Shown in pieces: positions 34,208 through 43,104 of a stretch of 64,000 bases of DNA (within the stretch, counting starts at the first letter, position 1; the number at the start of each line of letters is the position of its first letter). The stretch is taken from NCBI GenBank assembly GCA_002162955.1, contig MABD01000056.1, positions 62,001 to 126,000 of the forward strand. The letters run 5' to 3'. The DNA comes from Gammaproteobacteria bacterium 45_16_T64 (GTDB taxonomy: Bacteria > Pseudomonadota > Gammaproteobacteria > Pseudomonadales > Ketobacteraceae). The position numbers and the translations under genes are program-made. Below the pieces are notes generated by a model. It ran no database searches. It saw only the letters and a list, made by a program, of their open reading frames with translations, and was not told the origin of the DNA.

Positions 34208-34236
34208 AATCAACCCAACACGCATGAGAATCAACC
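34208..34236 (+). promoter_or_regulatory. Direct repeat between MFS gene and AraC regulator
   Basis: AATCAACC occurs at 34208-34215 and 34229-34236, a 21-bp period, just before the araC-type start codon at 34241. Direct repeats spaced by two helical turns are typical AraC-family sites, so autoregulation is plausible. Confidence 0.4.
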
Positions 34237-34240
34237 AGTA

Positions 34241-34984
34241 ATGACACCCACCGTTTGGCTAAAACCGGGAATCCTCATCCTTTACGGCTCATCTCTAGAT
34301 GCGGCAACCCATAAACACCACGCACTTCAGATTATATGGCCAACCGCCAACGTACACTGCACATTTGAAGACCAGGTGATATCAGGCCCACTGATTATCA
34401 ATTCCCAAGTCAAACATCAGCTACAGTTAGACGCTGGTTGGGTACTTTTAGTTGAGCCCAAAAGTGATTTAGGGCAGCAGTTATTAGAGCGATTAGCAGA
34501 CCGCCCTGCCGTATCCATTGAGCCTATTGCACCTTTACACCACGAGAGACCCACAGCCAGCGATGACCCTAATCAACACCTGGCCCCTCTGTGCGACGCC
34601 CTTGGCATTACGCTGGCATTCGCCAGTACCAACAGCGAAATATCGGACCAGCGTATTCAACAGCTGTTAAGCAACCTTCATGATTGCCTACCGGATGGTT
34701 GCCTGAAACCAGCCAGTTGGAGAGCAACGGACGTCGCTGCAAGCCTTTTTCTATCAGAAAGCCGTTTTCTTCATCTGTTTAGAGAGCAGATGGGTATTGC
34801 CTGGCGTCCCTTTCTACTGTGGCACCGAATGATCTGCGCAATTAACGCCATTATTAAGGGCTCCTCAATTACGAATGCAGCGCATTCAGCAGGGTTCTCT
34901 GATGGTGCCCACCTAAGCCGTACCTTTCGTCGCCTCTTTGGTATGTCTGCTAGAGATTCCCTCGCACTATTCCCATCAAGATAG
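34241..34984 (+). CDS. AraC-family regulator
   Basis: 247 residues. A C-terminal double helix-turn-helix (about 155-243) with ATDVAASLFLSESRFLHLFREQMG and the SITNAAHSAGFSDGAHLSRTFRRLFGMS signature. The N-terminal region looks like a small cupin-type effector domain. It is divergent from the MFS transporter and probably regulates it. The ATG lacks a strong ribosome-binding site and a nearby start could be used. Confidence 0.88.
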   Translation: MTPTVWLKPGILILYGSSLDAATHKHHALQIIWPTANVHCTFEDQVISGPLIINSQVKHQLQLDAGWVLLVEPKSDLGQQLLERLADRPAVSIEPIAPLHHERPTASDDPNQHLAPLCDALGITLAFASTNSEISDQRIQQLLSNLHDCLPDGCLKPASWRATDVAASLFLSESRFLHLFREQMGIAWRPFLLWHRMICAINAIIKGSSITNAAHSAGFSDGAHLSRTFRRLFGMSARDSLALFPSR

Positions 34985-35081
34985 CAGGTTTATTCAAGTG
35001 TCGAACGCCACAGATCGATAAGATAATAACCATAGACGCAATCACATCAATGGCGATACCACACTCTCGGAGTAGCACACC

Positions 35082-35417
35082 ATGAAATCAACACTACGAC
35101 AGGCCTTTGAACATGAAATGACCCTTGCCCGTGACATGTATGAGGCAACCAATTATTCTCAGAGCTTTGCGCATTTAGAGCGTGCACACATCCTTGGACA
35201 ACGGCACTATATTACCCATGTTCGCAACCACTACTGGATGTATAAAGTGGCCCTAAAAACCCGTGACCTACGAGAGGCATTGGGCCAGATCGTAAGAATC
35301 ATTATGAGCGTAGGGTCATTGGTAGGCGTTGTACCATTAGGAAATACCGGCAGAGCACGGATCAACCCTATTAAGCCTATGAAAATTCCCAGCGATCTAC
35401 AGGTCTATTTTGACTAA
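35082..35417 (+). CDS. DUF3703 family protein
   Basis: 111 residues, matching the DUF3703 family by its compact all-helical pattern: an ATNYSQSFAHLERAHILGQRHYITHVRNHYWM segment with regularly placed His residues, then a C-terminal NPIKPMKIPSDL. No function is established. It is followed by an MBL-fold gene after 13 nt, probably in one operon. DUF3703 genes are often seen near metal or detoxification genes, which I cannot test here. Confidence 0.75.
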   Translation: MKSTLRQAFEHEMTLARDMYEATNYSQSFAHLERAHILGQRHYITHVRNHYWMYKVALKTRDLREALGQIVRIIMSVGSLVGVVPLGNTGRARINPIKPMKIPSDLQVYFD

Positions 35418-35430
35418 CGGGATTAACACT

Positions 35431-36429
35431 ATGAACGGGATACAATACGCCGTCACACGAATTACACTGCTATTTTTTATTGGTGTGTCACTCTTAATAG
35501 GTTACCGAGCAATTACCTTCGTCCAGGGTACCGCCGCCATTGAAAAAGAGTGGGAAGCAAACCAGCCTCAACGACTCGAAGATTTCGGTTCAACTCAATC
35601 GTTATCTATACTCCCGTTGGTCAACTGGCACACGAGTAACGACAGGTTAAAAGGTGAGGCCGGAGTGTCGTATTTAATCAAGACTGACAATAACACCATC
35701 TTGTTTGACGTAGGATTTAACAAACACCAAGAATCGCCCTCCCCGTTAGAGCACAACATGCAACAATTAGGGATAACGCTGGAAAGTATCGATACCATTT
35801 TCTTGAGCCATGCACACCTGGATCATAATGGTGGTCAACAGTGGGTAAGCGACAATACATTCTCACTCGGCCAAGAACAAATCGATCTCGGTGGTAAAGC
35901 GATTTACGCGCCAACCAACACTACTTACCCAAACCAAGAAGTACGGGTTATTCCTGAAGCAACCGTCATTGCACCCGGTGTTGCCAGCCTAGGAGCCATA
36001 TCCAGACAATTATTGTTGGGCCGAATAGAAGAACAAGCACTCGTAATCAATGTCACCAACAAAGGTCTTGTGTTGATTGTCGGTTGTGGGCACCAAACTG
36101 TGCCTAAAATTTTAACCCGCACGCAGCAGGTATTTGATAACAACATTTACGGGCTAGTGGGCGATCTTCATTACCCTGTACCCGAGGGGCGCATCACGTT
36201 ACTTGGCGTCAACCTACAAAAATACCTCGCCTCTGGCGACGGCCCCCATAATCCTATGACCTTCTCGACCATGGAAAATGAACTGCACATGTTGCACGCA
36301 TCAGGGTTAGGCGTCATGGCATTAGGAGGGCACGATACCAGCGATGAAGTTATTGCACGTTTTAGCCAGCAATTCGGAAATGCTTACCATCATGTTCGCG
36401 TTGGGGAGTGGATAGAGGTCGCTAAATAA
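35431..36429 (+). CDS. Membrane-anchored MBL-fold hydrolase
   Basis: 332 residues from ATG 35431; an upstream TTG overlaps DUF3703 and is less likely. An N-terminal membrane helix (about 12-30) is followed by a metallo-beta-lactamase domain of the type annotated as RFAP-synthase-like: SHAHLDHNGG near residue 133, VGCGHQT near 220 and ALGGHDTSD near 305. It may be anchored in the inner membrane facing the periplasm. The substrate is unknown. Confidence 0.85.
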   Translation: MNGIQYAVTRITLLFFIGVSLLIGYRAITFVQGTAAIEKEWEANQPQRLEDFGSTQSLSILPLVNWHTSNDRLKGEAGVSYLIKTDNNTILFDVGFNKHQESPSPLEHNMQQLGITLESIDTIFLSHAHLDHNGGQQWVSDNTFSLGQEQIDLGGKAIYAPTNTTYPNQEVRVIPEATVIAPGVASLGAISRQLLLGRIEEQALVINVTNKGLVLIVGCGHQTVPKILTRTQQVFDNNIYGLVGDLHYPVPEGRITLLGVNLQKYLASGDGPHNPMTFSTMENELHMLHASGLGVMALGGHDTSDEVIARFSQQFGNAYHHVRVGEWIEVAK

Positions 36430-36442
36430 TATTCTGCTACCT

Positions 36443-37423
36443 CTATCCATTCCCCAACCAGCGAGGAACCCACTTCCAGGCCCTCTCTTTTATTGAGGAC
36501 GGCACGAACGCCAAAACCCATCTTGGCCATTTCAACATTACCCTCAATTCCTGCCGATAATCATCCAAGTTATGATTCTGGTAATTAAGAATCCGCTGGG
36601 ACTCATCGGTGTCCAGCCATTCGGTATAAAATCCATTGTCACCAAAACACTCAAGCGGAGGCTTGCCTAAACCAAGCATTTCAAGTCGAATGGAATTCAT
36701 CTCCCGCCAGTAGCTTCGACAGCTCTGTCCTCCTCCCAGCAGAAAGCGTTTCCCCTTTGCTTCATGGTTGCCAACAGCATTTACCATGGCCGTCGCCACA
36801 TCGGCAGGATGGACGTATTCGATACGGCACATTGAATGGACGCTAAAAAAAGTGACCAGGCTACCTTTAATATTCGCCAGCGATAACATTCTCGCTTTTT
36901 CATCAACGCAAGCACTGACCCGAAGAATGCTCCAGTCAATAGTACTCTCCTCTAGCATCTGCTCACATTCAATTTTCTGCTCACTGTATGCATCCACCGG
37001 ATTATACGGGTCACTCGCGGTTCTTCCGGGTTCCTGGTTGGGCAGATGATTTCCATGAACACTTACCGAAGAAGAAAAGACTAAGTGGGCGCGGGGGTTT
37101 ATCCGTTCAAGCGCCCGTATTATGTTACACGTGCCGTCCACATTCACTTTTCTAGACAAGGCGGGTTGATTTTCAGAGAACGGAGGAAGTATGGCGGCAG
37201 TATGTATTACTGCATTAACACCCTTTATTGCATGTAAGACCCCATCACTATCAGTAATATCGCACCATACCATCTCGATCTTACCGTAATAACGCTTGGC
37301 AATTTTAGTATTCATCTTGTTTTTAAGGTCCAGACATCGCACTCGATAGCCACGCGAATAAAGCTCATCCACAATTTTTGTCCCTATATTGCCTAAACCA
37401 CCCGTCACTAGGACTGTTCTCAT
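36443..37423 (-). CDS. NAD(P)-dependent epimerase/dehydrogenase (extended SDR)
   Basis: 326 residues from the ATG preceded by GGAG; the ATG at 37435, which overlaps the P450 stop as TAATG, is an alternative start. Rossmann motif TGGLGNIG near residue 7, SSSVSVHG near 115 and the catalytic YSEQK near 147 place it in the extended SDR family with UDP-sugar epimerases and 3-beta-hydroxysteroid dehydrogenases. Coupled to the P450 gene, it probably oxidises or reduces a P450 product. The substrate is unknown. Confidence 0.85.
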   Translation of the reverse strand: MRTVLVTGGLGNIGTKIVDELYSRGYRVRCLDLKNKMNTKIAKRYYGKIEMVWCDITDSDGVLHAIKGVNAVIHTAAILPPFSENQPALSRKVNVDGTCNIIRALERINPRAHLVFSSSVSVHGNHLPNQEPGRTASDPYNPVDAYSEQKIECEQMLEESTIDWSILRVSACVDEKARMLSLANIKGSLVTFFSVHSMCRIEYVHPADVATAMVNAVGNHEAKGKRFLLGGGQSCRSYWREMNSIRLEMLGLGKPPLECFGDNGFYTEWLDTDESQRILNYQNHNLDDYRQELRVMLKWPRWVLAFVPSSIKERAWKWVPRWLGNG

Positions 37424-37434
37424 AACGCGCTCCA

Positions 37435-38793
37435 TTACTTTCTACGCCTTTTATATTGAATCAGTGTTGGCGTTGCAGGCCATGCGGTATCAATGCCAGG
37501 CTGAGGCTTCGGATTTTTTGTCAGCAGTTTGATATCGTAATTTTGAAGTAATTTTGCCACCAAAATCTTTTGCTCTAGCTTCGCGAAGTTAACGCCAGCA
37601 CAGCGGTGCGCTCCTCCCCCAAACCCAATTAGACTAAATTTTCTGGACCCTTCTTTTCGTTCAGGTGAAAATCGTTCCGGATCATATTTCTCAGGATGTT
37701 TAAAAACCTCAGGTATATTATGGGCTGTTTCTGGTGCGACGAATAACATACTGCCTTGCTTTATCTGATATTTATCGAATTCGATATCTTCTCTTACACC
37801 GCGCATTATCAAGTGTGCTACTGGATGCATTCGCTCCGACTCTAAGATTGCCCAATCCAGGCAGTGTAACTTTTTCAATTTTCCAGCTGTATAGTCTTGT
37901 CCTTCACCCAACACAGCTGTCAGCTCTTTTTTAACTTTTTCCAAATACTCGGGGTTTTGCAATAAATCAATTAACGTCCATCCCGCTGCCCCGACGGTAG
38001 TTTCATGGGCCGCCCAAGGGATAAATAACATCATGCTAACAAGCACCTCATCTGCCAACGGCTTGCCGTTAGAATAAGTAGCCTCTACTAAGTCTTGCAA
38101 CAGGTCTCCAGGCTCCAAAGGGTTTCTACGCCTTTCCTCAATTAGTTCGACAAACATGCTTTCCAAATGTCGCTTGGCTTTTTGACTACGTTTGAACTTT
38201 GGCAATGGCAACCAAGATGGAAGAACCACATCGGCGCCGCGTGAGAAATCGCGGTATAAGTTAAAATACTCGTCACCTAATTTATTCCTAAAGTTTTCAC
38301 CAAAAAAGGCGCGAGCCCCTATATGCATCACAACCGGACCAAACGCATCGGTTATATTTTGGCTGCCACTTTCCCCCAAAAGAGTATCCATAAAATTATT
38401 CGTTTCTTCCAACATTAACGGTAGAAAGCGATCATTATGCTTGAGTAACGGCATGATCACGCCCATTTGCTCCTTATACTCGGTGGAATGCGTAAACATA
38501 AGCATCTGCTTATCAAACATCTTCTGGTAGGTTTCATAACCTTTCCTCATTGAAAACACACCATCTGTCTCCTTGAAAAAAAACTCATGATACTCCGGCC
38601 CCAACATCACCACCGCTTTTCTAATTCCAAGATCGATGCTGAATATCAGACCATGCTCTTCATACCCCCGACGAATAATCTTGTGCGGATCCAGCAGAAA
38701 CTCCAACGCATGGCCAGCAACAGGAAGTCGCCTACTCACCATAGGCGGTTCGGAATATCTCGTTCTAAACAATGCATTTGCTGTGTTACTCAT
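37435..38793 (-). CDS. Cytochrome P450 (CYP51-like)
   Basis: 452 residues from the ATG preceded by GGGGA (six codons inside the longest frame). Heme-binding loop FGGGAHRCAG near residue 395, ESERMHP (ExxR) near 300 and I-helix AAHETT near 245. Overall similarity is to the CYP51/sterol-demethylase branch of bacterial P450s rather than CYP101-type, but this is judged by eye. No ferredoxin or ferredoxin reductase is adjacent. It forms an operon with the SDR gene and is divergent from an AraC-type regulator. Confidence 0.9.
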   Translation of the reverse strand: MSNTANALFRTRYSEPPMVSRRLPVAGHALEFLLDPHKIIRRGYEEHGLIFSIDLGIRKAVVMLGPEYHEFFFKETDGVFSMRKGYETYQKMFDKQMLMFTHSTEYKEQMGVIMPLLKHNDRFLPLMLEETNNFMDTLLGESGSQNITDAFGPVVMHIGARAFFGENFRNKLGDEYFNLYRDFSRGADVVLPSWLPLPKFKRSQKAKRHLESMFVELIEERRRNPLEPGDLLQDLVEATYSNGKPLADEVLVSMMLFIPWAAHETTVGAAGWTLIDLLQNPEYLEKVKKELTAVLGEGQDYTAGKLKKLHCLDWAILESERMHPVAHLIMRGVREDIEFDKYQIKQGSMLFVAPETAHNIPEVFKHPEKYDPERFSPERKEGSRKFSLIGFGGGAHRCAGVNFAKLEQKILVAKLLQNYDIKLLTKNPKPQPGIDTAWPATPTLIQYKRRRK

Positions 38794-38918
38794 GGCTTTC
38801 CCCATTAACATTGGCTACTCGGTATCAATTAAGCCAATAATATAACTTGCGATATTGTGGGAATGTATCCTAAGATTGGCCAAGTTTCTTGGAATTTAGG
38901 CCACCCCAAATAACCCCT

Positions 38919-39941
38919 ATGAATCCGCTATTTGCAAAGAACAAAGCAATCTCCTCGAGTTATGTACCAATTATGGCTGACCTTGTAGAGAGTCGAGGCG
39001 GCAATAGGCATGCCTTGTTGAGCAAGGCAGGATTACACCATAATCAAAACGATAACTTCTTTAATTTTATATCCATAGAGCAGTATGAGGCGTTACTTAA
39101 GGCGGCCATCGACACAACCGATGATCCCGCTATTGGGCTATACCTTGGAAATGCAATTCAATTCAGCGACCACGGGACATTTGCCTATTCAGCATTGAGC
39201 TTCCCGTCCGTTTGGGATGCGTTACACGTAGGGCTCAAATTTTCCCAGCTCGCGAATCAGATCGTCGATCTCACTATGGAAGAAGGCCAACACTTTAATA
39301 GCATTCATTTTGATACAGCCTACTTCTCAGGTGGCCTATACCAGACACTTATTGAAACCGTGATGAGCCTATTTTGTGAAATTCTAAAGTTCCTGCTTAA
39401 TGAAAATATCACTTCTGTTGAAATTGAATGTTGCTACAGCCCGCCAAAATATGCTGCCCTATACAATGAGGTGTTTTCTTCGACCGTAGCCTTTGATGCT
39501 CCAACCAACACAGTGAGAATCCCAAAACAGTTAGCCAACAAACCCCAAACAATGGCCAACCCAGCAATAGCGGAAAAATTCGAAAAAGAATGTGATGCAC
39601 TTATTGAAAAAATCCACGAGCCAAAAGGTATTCCACAACAAGTCCATGAAGCAATTTTTTTATCTCGAGGGAATTTCCCACAGCTTCAAGAGATTGCCCA
39701 ACAAATGAATACTTCTCCTCGAACCCTCCGACGACGCTTACAGGATAGCGGTACATCCTATAAAGTCATACTAGATAATGTACGTTTAGAACTCGCCAAT
39801 CGATACCTATCCACGACTAACCACAGCATTGGAAAGATCGCTGAACTTTTAGGCTACTCTGATCAAAATAGCTTTTCCTACGCCTATAAGCATCTCTCTG
39901 GCTTCCCCCCCACAGCGTTTCGAAAACGTGGCGTTAATTAA
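38919..39941 (+). CDS. AraC-family regulator with arabinose-binding-type domain
   Basis: 340 residues from ATG 38919; a TTG ten codons upstream is the longer choice. Residues about 20-210 are the AraC 'arabinose_bd' ligand domain (SYVPIMADLVESRGG, LGNAIQFSDHGTFAYSALS) and about 245-340 the helix-turn-helix domain (LQEIAQQMNTSPRTLRRRLQ; IGKIAELLGYSDQNSFSYAYK). This class frequently sits next to P450 or lipid-catabolic genes. It is divergent from the P450-SDR pair and likely controls it. A CCAAGtttCTTGG palindrome lies at 38880-38892. Confidence 0.9.
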   Translation: MNPLFAKNKAISSSYVPIMADLVESRGGNRHALLSKAGLHHNQNDNFFNFISIEQYEALLKAAIDTTDDPAIGLYLGNAIQFSDHGTFAYSALSFPSVWDALHVGLKFSQLANQIVDLTMEEGQHFNSIHFDTAYFSGGLYQTLIETVMSLFCEILKFLLNENITSVEIECCYSPPKYAALYNEVFSSTVAFDAPTNTVRIPKQLANKPQTMANPAIAEKFEKECDALIEKIHEPKGIPQQVHEAIFLSRGNFPQLQEIAQQMNTSPRTLRRRLQDSGTSYKVILDNVRLELANRYLSTTNHSIGKIAELLGYSDQNSFSYAYKHLSGFPPTAFRKRGVN

Positions 39942-39942
39942 G

Positions 39943-40917
39943 TTATCGTTTATATGTAACAAGGTAGTCATATACACCCTGAACCACAAAAGCCATCTTT
40001 TTGTAATTCAGCGTTTCGGGTAAATCGGCCTTCGTATGGTACGCCTTATTTCTATAGAACGCCGTATCTGTAATCATTAGCGCAGAATACCCAAACCACC
40101 AAAAATTCAAATGATCCGACAACGTCATTCCAGGAAAAAATGGTGGTGCATTAATAGAAACTACAGGGAGCCCCGAGAATCTGCTCATGCATCTCTTAAG
40201 CTTTCTTAGCTCGGGAATCTCGCTATATGCTCCAACCAAGGCAATAAAATCCCCAACTTCTGGGTATATGCCCGATAACCAGGGCATGGGATACTTCTGA
40301 CTATGTTCAGCATCCGTGAAATACCCTATCATCTCCAAATTAATCATAAGCACAATATTGGCATTAGAATCATGCAGTGATTTGGCATAGTGAAAACTAC
40401 CCATATCGCCAGACCGAAAGTACGGCGGTTCCTCTAGCGAAAAAGCAACTAGCTGCACCGCTATATCTAAATCAGCATCCTTTAGCAACCGAGACAGCTC
40501 TAGCAAGCCCGCAACACCACTTGCGTTATCATCAGCCCCAGGCAATCCATCTGCACTGTCATAATGTGCCCCAATAACAATCATTTCATCTGACGTTGGT
40601 CCGAAACGGGACACTACATTCTTGTACTCTACACCCCACACATCATAGCCTTGATACTCTGTATTTGAATTCGATTTCGAGAATTCTTCATAGATATAAG
40701 ATGCAGCGACATTGAGGTTATCTACATCATCATTTCTTGGTGGCAACACAGTGGAAAGTTGTACAACATGGTATTTTAGCCGCGTACCATCAATCGATAC
40801 TGTTTCTGAGGGTGATCCCAATGTATAAACTGGTTGCGTAAGCAGCGCCCATAACCCGACGATAATCACAGCCAACAATAGGGTTAAGATAATTAGCACA
40901 CCGTAAATTTTTGCCAT
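39943..40917 (-). CDS. M28-family metallopeptidase
   Basis: 324 residues with an N-terminal membrane helix (about 5-27), then a Zn peptidase domain of the M28 aminopeptidase family: IGAHYDSADGLPGADDNASG (metal His and Asp), SLEEPPY with the catalytic Glu, and SDHLNFW with a late His. It is probably membrane-anchored in the periplasm. It ends one base away from the convergent AraC gene, with no terminator between. Confidence 0.88.
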   Translation of the reverse strand: MAKIYGVLIILTLLLAVIIVGLWALLTQPVYTLGSPSETVSIDGTRLKYHVVQLSTVLPPRNDDVDNLNVAASYIYEEFSKSNSNTEYQGYDVWGVEYKNVVSRFGPTSDEMIVIGAHYDSADGLPGADDNASGVAGLLELSRLLKDADLDIAVQLVAFSLEEPPYFRSGDMGSFHYAKSLHDSNANIVLMINLEMIGYFTDAEHSQKYPMPWLSGIYPEVGDFIALVGAYSEIPELRKLKRCMSRFSGLPVVSINAPPFFPGMTLSDHLNFWWFGYSALMITDTAFYRNKAYHTKADLPETLNYKKMAFVVQGVYDYLVTYKR

Positions 40918-40997
40918 TTAGCTCTCCTCAAGCCCCCAGTCAGAATCACATACTAGCCATAAAAACCGACATAAATATGCTTCCATTGTGATGAAAG

Positions 40998-41549
40998 ATG
41001 GCATTCACGAAAAGCAGATTCGACATAAGAAAGGCAAAGCCTGAGAATCCAGAATACGACGAGATCAAGCAGCACATGGTGGATGAAGCCATTGAATTAA
41101 TGGCTGAACAAGGTTTTGATAAGTTTCGTTTTGATCAATTAGCCAAACGTGTGGAAAGGAATCGCACAACAATTTATCGTTATTTTGATAGTAAGCAGGA
41201 GTTAATCATAGCTGTGATGAAAACCCTAATGGTTGAAATAACTGAAAACATCATCGAGGATACCGCTAGCACTAAAGTAACTACTCCGATGTCGATTACA
41301 GATAACCTCTATCAGGTTATTCACGCCATGCGTACAGAAGATCGATATCGAATCATAATGGACGCTCAAAACGTTGAGATATTTTCGGAACTTGCAAAGA
41401 AAAATCTATCGGAAATTGCAACCATTATGCTGTCAAGATTCATGATTGATTCTGATGCAGGACGTCTATTGCGTACGGATATTGATATGGATGAAGCTAT
41501 CCATTGGCTGTTTCATCAGATTATTTCCAAACCTAACATTCGCATGTAG
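40998..41549 (+). CDS. TetR-family regulator
   Basis: 183 residues with a TetR helix-turn-helix at about 25-70 (FRFDQLAKRVERNRTTIYRYFDSKQELI) and a C-terminal helical domain. It is divergent from the M28 peptidase (80 bp apart) and may control that gene or itself. The inducer is unknown. Confidence 0.88.
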   Translation: MAFTKSRFDIRKAKPENPEYDEIKQHMVDEAIELMAEQGFDKFRFDQLAKRVERNRTTIYRYFDSKQELIIAVMKTLMVEITENIIEDTASTKVTTPMSITDNLYQVIHAMRTEDRYRIIMDAQNVEIFSELAKKNLSEIATIMLSRFMIDSDAGRLLRTDIDMDEAIHWLFHQIISKPNIRM

Positions 41550-41734
41550 AAAACATCGCCGGTGAATTTTTTGAGGGGGCCGATCTAGATAAATAAAACC
41601 ACTAGGCACATTTCATTTAGGTAATTTCTGGTTCTCGCAACGTCTCTTGTCAGAAACTTAAAACATTGGAGTTCTATCGTTTGGGCCACAGCATTCAGTT
41701 TGCATGGAAAGACAGATCTGAGCCATTACAACGA

Positions 41735-42304
41735 TTAACTTTGCAAATACTCATAAAAATGCTGAAAGTAGCGACTTCTCTTATCTTGCATTGCATCTGA
41801 CAGTCCAGCTATTTCCGCACCTTTGCTTTCAAAAATATCTTCTACGATCCAATATTCGTCTTGAATTGAAAATGACAAATTACAATCACTTTCTCCACTC
41901 CATTCTACATTTGTTGGCAGCCCTTTCTTACCTTCTTCACATCCAAATGTAGCGTCGACGATTCGCCATTCACCCTCAATTCGTACTTCCAAGAAGTTAT
42001 GAAAATCATAAATCACTTCACTTAATTCTAAGCTCTTAGGCAAGTAGTCGTTCATGCTTCGAAGGTCGCATCGCCCCATACAATAGCGAACTTCGTAGCC
42101 AATATCCGAATATATTTCCCCTAGTAACTTATGTTTTCCAGAACAGGATCCTCTATTTGTCTTTAAAATATTCTCAACGCTTCGAACACCAACCCCTCCA
42201 TACGGGATATTTGCCACAAGCCGATATATTCGTATGAGACTATTCTTAGAAGCAAGCATATTGATGCCTACCAAATAGGGATAGAAGACAACAGGGGGTA
42301 TCAC
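41735..42304 (-). CDS. Transglutaminase-like protein
   Basis: 189 residues with the transglutaminase/papain-like catalytic pattern: Cys in GSCSGKHKLLGEIYSDIG near residue 53, His in IYDFHNFLEV near 98 and Asp in IVDATFG near 113. There is no signal peptide, although the first 20 residues are hydrophobic. Its start overlaps the nucleotidyltransferase stop by 4 nt (ATGA), so the two are coupled. It could be an amidase, a peptidase or an acyl transferase; with asnB and a nucleotidyltransferase it may modify a small molecule or glycan. Confidence 0.7.
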   Translation of the reverse strand: MIPPVVFYPYLVGINMLASKNSLIRIYRLVANIPYGGVGVRSVENILKTNRGSCSGKHKLLGEIYSDIGYEVRYCMGRCDLRSMNDYLPKSLELSEVIYDFHNFLEVRIEGEWRIVDATFGCEEGKKGLPTNVEWSGESDCNLSFSIQDEYWIVEDIFESKGAEIAGLSDAMQDKRSRYFQHFYEYLQS

Positions 42305-43089
42305 CCACCATTATTCGTTCTACCCATACTATCGATATCTAAATCCCTATTCAATTTCTGAATCACTTCCTCTCTGATTGAATTAATATCCGGATGAAAA
42401 TCCATCTCACTCCATTCATCACTACCAATTTCAACCGTATTTACTTCTATACCATTCGCCACCAGTTCATTAAACGCTCTTAACCAATAGACTTTTAGAT
42501 TCGCCTTATCCTTCATCATTTCAGTAACATTGGAAATAAACACCTTCCTATATCGATCGCCATAAACACCGACCAGGCCAACCGATTCTGCCGAAACGTC
42601 AGCTAGCGGCACATCTTTCGATACATGGGAAACGGTCATATTAGGTGTTAGTATGACCTTCATATCATCATCGTCATACTCGTTCTTACGACTTATTGTG
42701 AGGTAAATACCTTCTTCCTGTTTGCGCACCTCAGGGAATACTACTTCCTTATATAGATTATCACCATTCGTGATCAATACATCATTTTCCAGAAATAGAC
42801 TTCTAGCACACCAAATTGATACTAAATTATTTGAAACATCAAAAAATGGATTGAATATTGTACTTATAGGTATACTTGCAGAGTACTCCTTAATTTTTTC
42901 ATCAATCTGACCTGCCTTATAACCCGTTACAATACAAACTTCTTCAATATATTCGCTCTTGATTGCAGCTTCAATCTGACGCTCTAACAAACTCACGCCA
43001 TCACCAAGATCCAATAATGACTTAGGTGTATTTCTCGTTAGAGGATATAGCCGCGATCCGGTGCCCGCAGCCAAAATTAATAATTTCAT
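42301..43089 (-). CDS. Nucleotidyltransferase (phosphocholine cytidylyltransferase-like)
   Basis: 262 residues, sugar-nucleotidyltransferase fold with the signature LAAGTGSRLYPLTRNTPKSLL at residues 6-26, FNPFFDVSNNLVSIWCAR in the middle (the NN-S pattern seen in LicC-type phosphocholine cytidylyltransferases) and NGDNLY. It probably makes a CDP- or UDP-activated group. It is the middle gene of the asnB / nucleotidyltransferase / transglutaminase-like operon, 15 nt after asnB. Confidence 0.82.
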   Translation of the reverse strand: MKLLILAAGTGSRLYPLTRNTPKSLLDLGDGVSLLERQIEAAIKSEYIEEVCIVTGYKAGQIDEKIKEYSASIPISTIFNPFFDVSNNLVSIWCARSLFLENDVLITNGDNLYKEVVFPEVRKQEEGIYLTISRKNEYDDDDMKVILTPNMTVSHVSKDVPLADVSAESVGLVGVYGDRYRKVFISNVTEMMKDKANLKVYWLRAFNELVANGIEVNTVEIGSDEWSEMDFHPDINSIREEVIQKLNRDLDIDSMGRTNNGG

Positions 43090-43104
43090 TTTCTCTCCTA
43101 GGAT

